NCBI GenBank assembly: GCA_012184525.1
Contig: WOFQ01000168.1
Location: forward strand, 1 to 17,708
Direction of reading: 5' to 3'
Length of the DNA: 17,708 nt
Source: Xenoacremonium recifei
Taxonomy: Eukaryota; Ascomycota; Sordariomycetes; Hypocreales; Nectriaceae
Shown here: in pieces, positions 1 through 9,308 of the stretch
Layout: the number at the start of each line of letters is the position of its first letter
Numbering within the stretch: the first letter of the stretch is position 1
The notes under the pieces: model-generated
The model's database searches: none
What the model was told of the DNA's origin: nothing
What the model saw: the letters and a program-made list of their open reading frames with translations, nothing else
Position numbers and translations under genes: made by a program

Positions 1-202
1 CCCCTAGCGTATCGCGGGACCTACCCTGGACCTCAGTTGCGAGAAATGCGGGCGGAAAAACTACAATGTATTTTTAGACTACCCTCTTCCTCTGCGATAA
101 CTACCTTAGTCCAGCTGAGCACGTCCTCTTGTCCCTCTAGGGAACAGGCAGGTTCGACTCCTGCAGGACGTTAAATAATAAAACAAAACAAAACAAAACA
201 AG
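1..202 (+). repeat. Left copy of a ~202 bp inverted repeat, SINE-like with A/B boxes and (AAAAC)n tail
   Basis: This copy aligns without gaps to the reverse complement of 17491-17692, with about 13 differences in 202 positions. Within it, 107-118 resembles a Pol III A box (TAGTCCAGCTGA against TRGYNNAGYNGG) and 152-162 is a strong B box (GGTTCGACTCC). The B box lies in a perfect 5 bp T-arm-like stem (GCAGG/CCTGC) with a 7-base loop. Just after it comes an A-rich tail of AAAAC units (about 178-201). A tRNA-like promoter plus a simple-repeat tail is the signature of a SINE. However, the tRNA-like part sits near the tail, with about 100 bases before the A box, which is not the usual order. It could also be a terminal inverted repeat of a larger element. 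The outer boundary is unknown because the copy begins at base 1. Confidence 0.85.
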
Positions 203-645
203 ATCATGATTGGCTAGCTGTCAAAGTAGAAGGATAGAAAAGTGGAGAGGAACTGGGAAACCAAGAAAGATCAAAGAGCAGCGTTAATAATCGAATGCTT
301 ACTATTTGGCTGGAGGAAGAGAAAACCAAGCGAAGGAACTAGGAACGGAGACAAGCAGCGCCAAACTAAATTTGTGGGAGCGTGGAGAAGTACTTAATGG
401 TTGTGGTCACGACGCAGCTTGCGAACCCTTGTTCAAGTACGTAGACTCTTCCAAAATATCACCTAGGTTGTACAGCGAGGACATCAAGAACTAAAAAGCC
501 GATGATTCAGTTGCGCGTTTTCCCAAGAAATATCAAGGCGATATATGCAAGTATTATCCCCACCACTATCCCTCATTGGTCTCTTTCTTCAATATTTCCA
601 AGCCCACATGTCCAAACGTCGAAATGTTGTAGTATCTTTGTGGTT
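203..645. other. Intergenic, no gene seen
   Basis: This stretch lies between the left repeat and the 3' end of the first transporter. It begins with a purine-rich tract (about 225-285). Short open frames exist (for example about 306-494 and 502-729 on the plus strand), but none has a recognisable domain and the second overlaps the transporter antisense. It probably includes the transporter's 3' UTR. Confidence 0.5.
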
Positions 646-2234
646 TTACCGAATCAGCCAGGCCGTGATCCGGGTTACTTTATCGCGCAGGAGCCAGAGC
701 GGGATGACAAGCAGATAACTGAACCATAGTAGGCCGGCCATGATTGCGAACTGATTGACGGGCCCCATATCCTGCATCCACGTAACCGAGGAGTAAGAAA
801 CACCAAAAGCCAAGGAATTCTTAGTGAGATTGACCAACGCGCCAATATACCCTGCTTGGGAAGCAAGGCAATCCACAGCGTAAGTGAGAAGTACATTCGC
901 AGAACCTGTCAACCCCATGGACAGCATGGCCCAACCAACACATACCGTGATCCAATGTGTTGGGGTTCGAAGGCCGTAGCCAAGGACCAGGCATCCAGAG
1001 GGGCTGACCAAGGCACCAAGAAGGACTGCAGGGAGTCTGACTACGGGGTCATGGCCTCCGGATGATTTTTGTGCGCGATTCGAAAGGAAGTCAGCAAAAG
1101 CACCCCCGACTGGAAGGCCGATGAGCAGCCCTATCAAAGGTGCGAAACTGAGAAGTCCAACATGAAGAGAGTCCCATAGTAGCGGAGGTTGGGCGTATAT
1201 ATTGGCCACAAGGATCGATGTGATGACAGTCCAACCAATCGTCAGACCGAACACGAGTACCGTGACGAGGACTTGAGGAGCAAGAATAAGCTTAATGGGT
1301 TGGATGGTGTAGAAAAGAGCATTCCGCCAATCCAGTTCGACATAGTACCTCGAGAAAGACCTTGCCAGCCACTCTGGTCTTAGATCTTGGCTCGTGGATT
1401 GTGAGACTTGAACGGTGATTTGAGCAGTAGATTGAGCATACTCCACAGTGGCTTCCTCAGCCTTTAAGACGGAATCATCTTCCACCAAGACATCTGGTCC
1501 AGTAAGTCCCATAGCTTCATGTGTGGTTTCTGGGAGCATGAAAACAGAACCGATCAAGTTGACGAAAACAGCAATAGCTGTAATTCTTGGGAACCACCTC
1601 CAGTTTCCCAGATTTTCTGCCACAGCTCCAGCTACAACGGGGCCAATAGCAGAACCGGCCGCGAGGAAGCCAACATATACAACCATTGCCCTTGCGAGTT
1701 GATGCTCAGGGAAGGTTTCCGCGACAAAGGTTGGGCCCAGAGCTTCAACTAGTCCTCCACCCAGTCCTCCCACTAGGCGAGAATTCCGTAGAGAGGAGTA
1801 GGAAGGGGCCTCGGATGACCATATATTCGCTGCAAGAAATACGACGAGCGATAAGAGGATAGTGTATCGTTTGCCAATCAAAGAGGCCGCTGGCAGGGCA
1901 AGTACATTCTGAGAAGCATGGTTAGAATTTCGTGAAGATGCGGAATGTTTGGTGTTTGTCATACCGAAAGACCAAGAGTCAGTAAGGTGTAAGTGGAAAG
2001 CTGAGAGGCTTCCCACTGCGTGCAGTGAAAGTCTTTGATAATTAGCTCAAAGAGAGGCGGTACTCCGGCTGCGAAGACGTTTCCTAACAGATTATAGAAG
2101 CTGATATTCAGGAGGATGATGATCCGCCACCAGAGTGGCCAGTTCTATGAAAGAAAAAGACTATGTTAGCAGAATGCCACCCCGTACCTTTGAGAGTTAG
2201 GGGTTTGCCGGCAGTCACATACCCATGGAGACAT
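646..2234 (-). CDS. MFS transporter (DHA1-like), 3 exons
   Basis: A 12-TM-type major facilitator, probably a plasma-membrane proton-coupled carrier; the substrate cannot be read from sequence. Proposed exons are 2234-2223, 2144-1965 and 1908-646, giving 484 residues. Introns are 2222-2145 (GTATGT...ATAG) and 1964-1909 (GTATGA...CTAACC...CAG). Splicing joins a first TM segment (WRIIILLNISFYNLLG) to GLSNVLALPAASLIGKR, which is MFS motif A. It then runs through the TM2-6 half (GGLGGGLVEALGPTF, GSAIGPVVAG), a charged central loop with a Gln/Ser-rich stretch, and the C-terminal half containing YAVDC and KNSLAFGVSY. The same YAVDC...KN...FGMSY pattern occurs in the second transporter of this window, so the two are related. 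The N-terminus is very short (MSPW before the usual NW), so an unrecognised upstream exon is possible. The gene is divergent from the oxygenase at 2741, with two copies of the shared GGGG-N4-TTCGGR motif upstream. Confidence 0.85.
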
Positions 2235-2344
2235 TTTTGGCTAGGAAGGTGCAAGTATCAGTTGATGTATTTGGGTTGAGTATTCTGGCTTGCAACTTCG
2301 CGATTCCGACTTGGCATATACGTAAACTGATAATTGTCTTGAGG

Positions 2345-2367
2345 CGGGATGATCCGAACTTACCCCG
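2345..2367 (-). promoter_or_regulatory. Shared promoter motif, copy a
   Basis: Read on the minus strand this site begins CGGGGTAAGTTCGG and ends TCCCG. It matches the site at 8913-8935, which lies upstream of the second transporter, at 20 of 23 positions. It lies about 110 bases upstream of the first transporter's start codon. It contains two CGG triplets in direct repeat with 8 bases between them, plus a terminal CCG, compatible with a zinc-cluster factor site. Confidence 0.5.
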
Positions 2368-2469
2368 AGTGGTAGCCAGTCAGATAATTGGTTTACTAAT
2401 GGTCTCGGGAGAAGAATTTGATGAAGCCATCCATTGGGGATGCGGGGTAGTTAGACACCATCCCCGCGG

Positions 2470-2489
2470 GGAACGACCCGAAATTCCCC
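2470..2489 (-). promoter_or_regulatory. Shared promoter motif, copy b
   Basis: Read on the minus strand: GGGG-GAAT-TTCGGGTC-G-TTCC. It has the same skeleton as copies a and c, with the four central bases changed. It sits about 250 bases upstream of the oxygenase start and 236 bases upstream of the transporter start. Confidence 0.4.
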
Positions 2490-2584
2490 CCCACGGATAA
2501 ACCGGCTAGTGAAGACCTTGAAATATCTGTCCTCGATGGTCAGGGGCCCGGCTGTTCACAATCACGGAAATGCTACACGGAATT

Positions 2585-2599
2585 GCCGATGGTATCGGC
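2585..2599. promoter_or_regulatory. Perfect palindrome in the oxygenase promoter
   Basis: The sequence GCCGATGGTATCGGC is a perfect 6 bp inverted repeat with a 3-base centre, or CCG-N7-CGG. It lies about 140 bases upstream of the oxygenase ATG. This is the geometry bound by dimeric Zn2Cys6 regulators; actual binding is inferred. Confidence 0.35.
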
Positions 2600-2740
2600 A
2601 GACCCGATGTCGAGACGGCTTATAAGCTTCTGTTAAAACGGTTGCGGAAAGCTCGTACTTCAAGATCAAAACTCGTCTATCACCCGTAACAACAACCACT
2701 GACTCATCACTAAAGCATCTTTGAACAAGCTTCAGCCGAA

Positions 2741-4826
2741 ATGACCACTATCATGAACACAGAGAGACGATATAACAACTACTTCGTGAAGGAGGAGGAC
2801 CTGAAGTATGTTCCACCTTACCTGCGAGATGTCCCAGAAACGACACAAGAGGTGAAATGCTCAACAACGGGTTCTTGGCCGACTTGGCTCGAAGGCACTC
2901 TTGTTAGGTAGGTACCTTTGTTGGGAACCCCCCATTATGGTCTAATGTGGTTCGCAATGCTGATTTCCGTACCTCTAGAGTTGGTATGGGTCGCTTCACA
3001 ATTCCACTTTCTGAAGATGGCTCAAAGCCAAAAGCTGTACTTCAGCATTTCTTCGATGGCTTGGGCATGCTGCATCGCTTTCGCATGGCCAACGGTGAAG
3101 TGTTCTATAGAAGCCGTCATACCTCTGACGGTATACTCAAGAAGGCCAAGAGGGATGGTTATGTAACAACTCTTATGTTTGGATTAAATGCCAATACGCC
3201 GTTGAAGGACGCACAGGATCCGTGTTCTGCGCTCTTGGGCGCTCAGGTAAGTCGAACATGTGCGAATGTTTGCTCCATTGAAGAATGAGAAACACTTTCA
3301 TATATTGGACTATTCTAATAATGCTATGAAGCAATCACTTTTCCTTCCCACCGAGTCCATCGGTCCAGATGAATTCAACATGAGCGTTGTCCCTCGAAGA
3401 GGAATACGTCTACCGCCTGACCAAAATCCTTATTCCAAGGGTATCGCGGCAGAAGATCCCAAAACGGAAGAGGTAAGGGCTCTATGTTTCTAGAGATAAC
3501 CGCTTGAAGTCTAAGCACATATGCATAGGTACTAGTCCACACCGACTTTAATCTGCTTCAAGTCTGTGACGCCAAAACTCTGGAACCAAAGCGCATGCTC
3601 ACCTACGCACAAATCAGTCCTGAGCTAGCCGGCTTCGGGATTTGTGCGCATCCGCCTAAGGATCGAGCACGAGGCTGGACCTTCAATTATCTTATCAATC
3701 CAGAAGATGGTGCCTTGTCTGTCTTTGCTTTAGACATTCAGTCCAAACCCGCGTCGCTCTTGTGGAAGACAAGGATCCCCTGCGAGCCGTGCTACGTTCA
3801 CTCCTTGGCAATGACTGACAAGTTTGTCATCTTTATTCGAAATGTGAGTCTATCATTTGACATGTCAAGGTGCAGGTACAATAATAAGAAGAGGTCGTCT
3901 AATTATGAATCTCTTGGTAGCCTTTGCACATGGATGTTAGTGATACCACGAAGCAAGTAATGGAGATGCTGGAATTCGAACCGAAGTCACCCACTCAATT
4001 CTTTGTACTCGATAAGTTCACTGGAAAGCAGTATGTTCAGTTCCTTCCACCGCCCATGCTCCTTTCCTTGTAAACGCCGGCAATACCGAATTACAGCTTA
4101 CGATAACTTAGCTTGGCCACATACACCGGCAAACCGTTCATGTTCTTCCACTCCGTGAACGCCTATGACTACGTCGATGAGTCTACTCAGGGCGTTAACA
4201 TTCATGTTGATCTCTGCAGCTACGACGACACTTACATACCTTACCGGGAATATAATTTGAGCAATATAGTTGACCCGGCAGGGCCTTTTCAAGATGGCAC
4301 TTTGGTACGATATGAACTTGCCGGTGTGGATAGGGCGGATCCTACTGTTTCCGAGCGGTATACCGTGGCTGCCGCTATCCCTGGAGTGGCAGCTGAGCTT
4401 CCGCGCATCTCCAAGGGCGCCTCAATGTTGCCAGGCTATCGATATGTGTATTTCACTGCAGGGAATGGTGGTGCATCCCCTGGTACATCAGTACCAATTG
4501 GCAGGCTAGGAAACGGATTAAAAGTAGTGCAGGCTGCTTTCTTTGGTAGTTTGGCCAAGTCAGATTGGAAGACAGGGACCTTTAAGCGATGGCAACCTGA
4601 GAACGGAGAGAGCTGTCCTTGCGAGCCAGTGTTCATTCAACGACCAGGGGCGTTGGAGGAGGATGACGGAATAGTATTGACAATCGTCATCAACCGTGAA
4701 GGGACGAATAGTATTTTCATCGCTTTGGACGGCAAGACATTTGAGGAGGTGGCCAGGGCTGAAATGCCCCAGGTGTATTCCCTTGGACCTCACGGGTCGT
4801 TCATTGAAGGCCCTTTTGGTGTCTAA
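2741..4826 (+). CDS. Carotenoid/stilbene cleavage oxygenase (RPE65 family), 6 exons
   Basis: Non-haem Fe(II) dioxygenase that splits a conjugated C=C bond into two aldehydes or ketones. Proposed exons are 2741-2907, 2979-3246, 3332-3472, 3529-3843, 3921-4030 and 4112-4826, giving 571 residues with an open frame throughout. The start follows from the family N-terminus leading to GSWPTWLEGTLVR, then VGMGRF and FDGLGMLHRF. The four iron-ligand His are all visible: about H233 (ICAHPPKD), H283 (YVHSLA), H347 (FFHSVNAYD) and H561 (GPHGSF). The last two are 214 residues apart, as in RPE65. The intron 2 acceptor is AAG rather than CAG/TAG. No signal peptide or disabling lesion is seen. The substrate is open: a carotenoid or apocarotenoid, or a stilbene/phenylpropene as for fungal resveratrol-cleaving members. 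The neighbouring aldehyde dehydrogenase and ring-cleavage dioxygenase favour an aromatic substrate, by inference. Confidence 0.9.
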
Positions 4827-5330
4827 ACATAGGTTTCTAGTTAGCCCCTAAGTGGTACTTGTGTTTAGTTGGTGAGTATCTTAAATGAAGTGTTCTTTAT
4901 ATGTATTGGCGGGGCCAGATTGACAGATCCTCACGAGGCCTGTAAGGATATGTCCGTATTAGTTTTTGTAAGATCAAGCCTTAAAGAGACGCGGGAAAAT
5001 GCGCGCGATTGTTCTGCCGCTCTGTTTGGCGTAATTGCGGCCATGGAGGTGGAAAGTCTTGGTCTCAGTTTGATCCCCACCCTGATACAGGCAAGGTCTG
5101 ACGCGATAAGCCACGCGAGAACACCAATCAATAATAGCATGGGCTTGGCAAAGTCCGTTATCGCACCCCGTTAGTTCCGGCAATTTTAGCTATTTGCGCT
5201 GAGGCGAGCGGAGTCGCCCCCCATACTGACAGCATAAAGTTACATTGGGCCACAACCAGAATCTTGCTCACTTTACTCTTTCACAACACGGTTTTCTCAA
5301 CGCAAACAGCCAGCCTTACTCACTCATACA
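4827..5330. other. Intergenic between oxygenase and deacetylase-like gene
   Basis: This 504-base stretch holds the oxygenase 3' UTR and the promoter of the next gene. Short open frames exist on both strands (for example minus 5140-4931 and plus 4869-5174), but I recognise no domain. The last 60 bases before 5331 are C/A/T-rich with few G, like a fungal 5' leader. A clear copy of the shared GGGG-N4-TTCGGR motif was not found. Confidence 0.4.
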
Positions 5331-6437
5331 ATGGTACAACTGCATCGACAGTCGTATAATACGACGCTTACGCGGGATAGCGAGCAACTTCATTATGCTT
5401 GTTGTCATGGCATAGCCGAATCAAGGCCTAATGCCCAACGGACGACGTGCGGTTGCCTGCGGGCTCAATCAGTCATTCGGCGTCGTCGCCGCCTGCATGT
5501 TTCTTTAACAGTGGACTTCGATGCCGTCTCAGGATACTTGGGAACGGGCCACGATCCCAAAATCGGTCTGGCGGATCTCTCTATGGGACAATTTTCGGCA
5601 AACGTTGGCGTGGGAAGATTGCTGAAGCTTTTTGACAAATTCGAAATCGCTCACAAGGTCTCTTGGTTCATTCCCGGTCACTCCGCGCAGACATACCCCG
5701 AACTCACTGCCCTTATCGCTGAGACAGGAGCGGAGATTGGTCTTCACGGATACAGTCACGAGGATTGTGCGTCCATGACATTTGTTCAGGAACGAGACGT
5801 GCTCGAGAACTGTATCCGCATCATCGAGAAGCTCACTGGGCGGCGTCCTTCGGGTTATAGAGCTCCACTGTATTCGGTTCGGCAGCACACCCTTGATCTA
5901 CTCAGGGAATATGGCTTTACCTATGATTCGTCATTGAACGCCCACGACAGCAAGCCCTACTTCCTGCCAGATGTAATGAACCTGGACCCAGTTGTACCTG
6001 ATTACTCTAAGCCGGCTTCCTCGTGGATGCACCCTTTGCCCAAGCCTGGCCCTATCGACCCAAGTACTTCCTTGATTGAGATGCCTGTATCTTATTACAC
6101 CGAAGACATGACGCCCTTGGCCTACTATCCTTACCAAGCCAACACACAAGGCTATATCTCGACAGATGTTGTTGAAAAAATGTGGTGGGATAGGTTCCTG
6201 TGGCTGTGGGAGAATGAGTGTGATATAAACGCCGAGGACGCATTTGGGTCGTGGTTTGCGACGATTTGGCATCCTGAATCATCCGGCAGGGCGCACATCA
6301 TGCCGATGATCGAGCGGTTCTTGGCCCGTCTTCTTCATTTTAGTCGATACGAGGCACAAGAAGGGGAAATTGTATTCGAAACCATGGAGGAAGTCGCAAT
6401 TACTTATCGAAATACAGAGGTGGCTAAGATATCGTGA
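5331..6437 (+). CDS. Polysaccharide-deacetylase-fold (NodB-like) metallohydrolase, PgdA/PuuE-type
   Basis: Predicted Zn-dependent deacylase or amidohydrolase of the carbohydrate esterase 4 fold. The subgroup resembles Helicobacter PgdA and PuuE allantoinase rather than secreted chitin deacetylases. In the 368-residue frame the metal site is visible: VDFDA (D62/D64) and HGYSHED (H139, H143). Further family blocks are WFIPGHS (112-118), GYRAP (175-179) and the C-terminal WHPESSGR (313-320). No signal peptide or membrane segment is apparent, so a cytosolic role is likely. The homologous region starts near residue 55 (LHVSLTVDFDAVSG). The first ~54 residues, ending in an Arg run, are not typical. 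The start at 5331 is the only in-frame ATG upstream, so either it is correct or a short first intron hides a different first exon. The substrate is unknown; the family includes amide and imide hydrolysis, so a small nitrogenous compound is as likely as a polysaccharide. Confidence 0.8.
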   Translation: MVQLHRQSYNTTLTRDSEQLHYACCHGIAESRPNAQRTTCGCLRAQSVIRRRRRLHVSLTVDFDAVSGYLGTGHDPKIGLADLSMGQFSANVGVGRLLKLFDKFEIAHKVSWFIPGHSAQTYPELTALIAETGAEIGLHGYSHEDCASMTFVQERDVLENCIRIIEKLTGRRPSGYRAPLYSVRQHTLDLLREYGFTYDSSLNAHDSKPYFLPDVMNLDPVVPDYSKPASSWMHPLPKPGPIDPSTSLIEMPVSYYTEDMTPLAYYPYQANTQGYISTDVVEKMWWDRFLWLWENECDINAEDAFGSWFATIWHPESSGRAHIMPMIERFLARLLHFSRYEAQEGEIVFETMEEVAITYRNTEVAKIS

Positions 6438-6788
6438 CACCTGTTATCATGAGTTTATAAGGTATTACGGCATATATTCTCTTTGTATCCAGATTGAGTG
6501 TTCAATAAGGCAGGTGCCTCGCCCAACCTAATCAGTCTTTTAATTTTCCAAGATTACACTTCTATCTTGTGGACTAGATGGGCCTATACCAACACGGCAA
6601 CATGTGCCTTTCAAGCAGGCAAGACGAAGAACATACAAAGCAATTCAGTTTGCTTCTAGGCGAAGTCTGTGAACTAACCCTAGTTTACTGACAAAATGGC
6701 CTTAGGAACTCAACCCGCAACATATCTTCCCTCCAACGTAGGTCTCCAAAAATACTAATGAATATACCCTCTTTCAATCAGCGTTACA
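6438..6788. other. Convergent 3' intergenic region
   Basis: This 351-base stretch lies tail-to-tail between the deacetylase-like gene and the second transporter, and should hold both 3' UTRs and poly(A) sites. I see no gene, repeat or RNA here. Confidence 0.5.
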
Positions 6789-8681
6789 TCAATACTCAAC
6801 TTCAAATTTGTGTACTACCGACGATCGTGAACATCGGCGCAAACTTTTCCCCCAGATCCAGAATGGCAGTGCAAAGACAAGAGGACCGGCAGTAAGCGCC
6901 AACTGTACCATCACAGGCGTCAAATTGCCCTGAGCATTGGTGAGCGTCGTCACCCAATAGCTCATGCCGAAGCCGCATGTGTTCTTGAGGCCGGTCGCCA
7001 CAACCATAATCTCGCCAGCTATCGGTTTGTAGCAGTCCACGGCATAGGCAATCGCAATAGTAGGGACACTGGTGACGCAAACTCCCGTAAACCCGTAGCC
7101 CACTACCAGTAAGACCTGCCATGGCCATGAGTGCTCTTCAGCCGACCCCCCGATCACGATGCCAACGACTGTCAGCACAAAATACGGAAGCAAGACTGGA
7201 AGGCGCATCTCAGCCTCGCGAATTCCATTATTCTTTACGGTCGAACGGTATGCTGCCCAGTCTGAAAGTGGCCCAGCAGTGGCCAGGCCAAGGATCCCAC
7301 CAATAACGAAAGCAAAGTTAGCAAATCCCACTGCAGAAACATTAAAGTTATAGGGCGGGGATCCTAGGATGGATGACTCTGTTAGATTCCAGAGTAAGAG
7401 GAGATTGGCTGGACCGGCCACGCAAAGCCCGGCCCATAGGATAATGGGGAAACAGAAGACTCGCAAAGGCGAGATGACGTCCTGAAAGATGAATCTTTTC
7501 CAATTTGGGTCTGGTCGGCATATGAATTTGAATTGATCCGTAGATGGACGCCCCTGTCCTATAGGAACAGAGACGCCTTGACCCGTATTCGGCACCTCAT
7601 TATGTTTTGACGAAGCTCGTTCGTCCTTGGCCTCAACGTTTGGTAGGGAGGGTGGAGTGACATATTGCCGACGGAACTTTGTCTCCGGGAAAAGGAGTAT
7701 CAAGGTTATAACGTTGAATGCCGTGAGACCGAGGGAGAGCCAGAAGAAGCTCCGCCAACCGTGACTAGTTTGTTAGGAAGCCGGGTTAGTCAGACGTTCG
7801 GAGTTGACATTTTCGTAGGGGTGTTGGCATAAGCCTTCTAGAACTCACGCTGCTGCTATATTTCCCGAAATGATTGGCCCTACAAAGAGGCCAAGGAAGT
7901 ACATTGTGCTTGACGATTCGTTAGCTTTAGACCTGCAAGATCTGCAGCTTGCAATAGTGGGACGCTGCTCACAAATATACTCCCATCCAAACGCCGCGTT
8001 CGTGAAGAAAGAAGATATCTGCAATCACTTGTACCATCAGACTCTCGCTTGTAGCGGTTGCAATGCCGTTTACAACCCGTGCAGCGAGAAGGCTGTTGTA
8101 AGATTTTGCCAAGGCTTCCCAGATGCAAGTTCCGACGCAGAGTAGCCCAAGGACGATGCTAGTGAAGCGACGACCGAAGATGTTGGATACAGGGACTATC
8201 AGAAAATTGGCATATCCCAATGCCAGTACGCACACACCCGTTAGGAGGTTGAGCTGTGTCTGGGAGAGCCCCAGCTCTGCCCCCAACAATGGAAACATAG
8301 GAGCCATCGACAATGCGGACGCAACAACGACGAAGCAGTAGATGGCTTGAACAGCAACTGCTAGATCTATAGAGAGTAAGTTTACACGCAGTGACTGATT
8401 TCATGGTTGTGACCATACACTTCCAAAGCAGAATCCAGTTGAGGGGATCATGGGGGTCTTCAGACGGATGAGGTATGAGTCTGTGGTTCGGTCGAGTTAA
8501 CAATGTACACCTGCTGCTATAGGCTACCTCTGACAAGCCAAGACACAGTGCGGAGGACAACCTACACCTCGTGGCTCCGGGGTCCATGAACAAAGTGTAT
8601 GTCTCCCACATCGCACATGATCTCCGTTCCAGGAATATGCTCGATACGGAGCTCGTCAAATGCAGATTCATCGGGCTCCAT
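6789..8681 (-). CDS. MFS transporter (DHA1-like), 5 exons
   Basis: Proposed exons are 8681-8566, 8480-8419, 8366-7973, 7908-7849 and 7764-6789, giving 535 residues. The introns start GTAGGT, GTATGG, GTGAGC and GTGAGT; introns 3 and 4 contain CTAAC branch sites. The N-terminal cytosolic domain carries the fungal DHA1 hallmark DPHDPLNW. TM1 (YCFVVVASALSMAPMF), motif A-like GYANFLIVPVSNIFGRR, ARVVNGIATATSESLMVQ, GVYF...FLGLFVGPIISG and HGWRSFFWLSLG follow. A long charged central loop separates the second six-TM half (IAYAVDCYKPIAGEIM, KNTCGFGMSYWV). The length and all core motifs look complete, so it should be functional. It is related to the transporter at 646-2234 but has a full N-terminus. 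The substrate is unknown; the setting suggests uptake or export of an aromatic compound. The shared promoter motif lies 232 bases upstream. Intron 3 uses an AAG acceptor. Confidence 0.88.
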
Positions 8682-8912
8682 GATAACGAAATGATAGGTT
8701 TGCGGGTTGAGAAAGAGATCTGTTAGATGAGCGACGATGTGGTTTGTGGACAGCAGGTTTGTTCAATTATAATCTCAATCCTGTGGTAGCCTTTTGAGTT
8801 GGGACAGGATGGGTAAGTAGATAAGCATTCTCTCCACACGATTCCGCAGTACGGTTAGCCCGTGACAGCCTCAAAATTGCACATACTTAGCGTTGCGTTG
8901 CAGCCAAGGAAA

Positions 8913-8935
8913 CGGGGTAAGTTCGGGTCCTTCCG
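8913..8935 (+). promoter_or_regulatory. Shared promoter motif, copy c
   Basis: This site reads CGGGGTAAGTTCGG, then GTCCTTCCG, on the plus strand. It matches copy a (2345-2367, minus strand) at 20 of 23 positions, with the first 14 bases identical. It lies 232 bases upstream of transporter 2 and would have been in the former ADH promoter. Confidence 0.5.
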
Positions 8936-9295
8936 TTATCTGCAATCTCTTCGGGGTTTTAATATTCAGGGTCCGGACTCTGGCCCAAGAGATGTCAGTC
9001 AGATTAACTGTGTTCGTATTTAGTTGTTTCCTAGTCTACTCGCTACCTGTAGTAGTTTAAGCACATGACATAACCCCGGTCCACCCCGCGTTTTCTTAAG
9101 TCGGGGACCAGAAGAAGGGGTTTTCGGCTTCGGGGCTAGAACGGGAGTTATCCCATGTTCAAGAGCAGGCCCACCTTAGTCGAATAAAATTCCGCCTCCA
9201 TACCATAACTTTTATGTTCAGGGTATTAGCGGCAATTTGACCGAGCTTAAAGGCCCGCAAGGCATATTGGAGTCAGATGCTCTCGTCATGGACCA

Positions 9296-9308
9296 CTCTT
9301 CACTACCT
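9296..9308 (+). repeat. LINE target-site duplication, left copy
   Basis: CTCTTCACTACCT, repeated exactly at 11745-11757. It directly precedes the first LINE-derived codons (LPGRSTIDL). Part of the leading CTCT may belong to the tail rather than the target, so the true duplication is 9-13 bp. Confidence 0.8.

Larger units (their letters stand above)
2235..2740. promoter_or_regulatory. Bidirectional promoter between transporter and oxygenase
   Basis: This 506-base divergent intergenic region should serve both neighbouring genes. It holds two minus-strand copies of the recurrent motif GGGG-N4-TTCGGRTC (2345-2367 and 2470-2489). It also has a CCCCGCGGGG palindrome at 2462-2471 and a perfect inverted repeat GCCGAT-N3-ATCGGC at 2585-2599. 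CGG/CCG half-sites in inverted or direct arrangement are the typical target of fungal Zn2Cys6 regulators; that a regulator of this type acts here is inference. No gene is seen in the interval. Confidence 0.5.
8682..9308. promoter_or_regulatory. Promoter region of transporter 2 and former ADH upstream region
   Basis: Before the LINE arrived, this stretch together with 11758-11852 formed one divergent promoter of about 720 bases between transporter 2 and the ADH. It contains a plus-strand copy of the shared motif at 8913-8935. It also has a CCCCG...CGGGG inverted repeat (9084-9088 / 9102-9106) and a looser GGGG-TTTTCGGCTTC element near 9117-9131. No gene is seen. Confidence 0.45.

Noticed and set aside
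100..172. Functional nuclear tRNA gene in the left repeat (and its mirror copy on the right)
   Set aside because: The T arm and A/B boxes are good, but the acceptor stem has two mismatches and no proper anticodon stem forms, so it is treated as tRNA-like repeat sequence.
306..729. Small plus-strand frames near the left repeat
   Set aside because: Low-complexity or antisense to the transporter; no family resemblance.
4869..5183. Small genes on either strand between oxygenase and deacetylase-like gene
   Set aside because: No recognisable domain, overlapping frames on both strands, and position in a promoter/3' UTR interval.
9084..9106. CCCCG...CGGGG inverted repeat as an RNA hairpin gene
   Set aside because: The arms are only 5 bp with a 13-base loop and lie in promoter DNA; reported only as a promoter detail.
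9277..9308. First ~10 codons of the long RT frame as part of the LINE protein
   Set aside because: They lie before the left target-site duplication boundary, so they are host flank that happens to be in frame.
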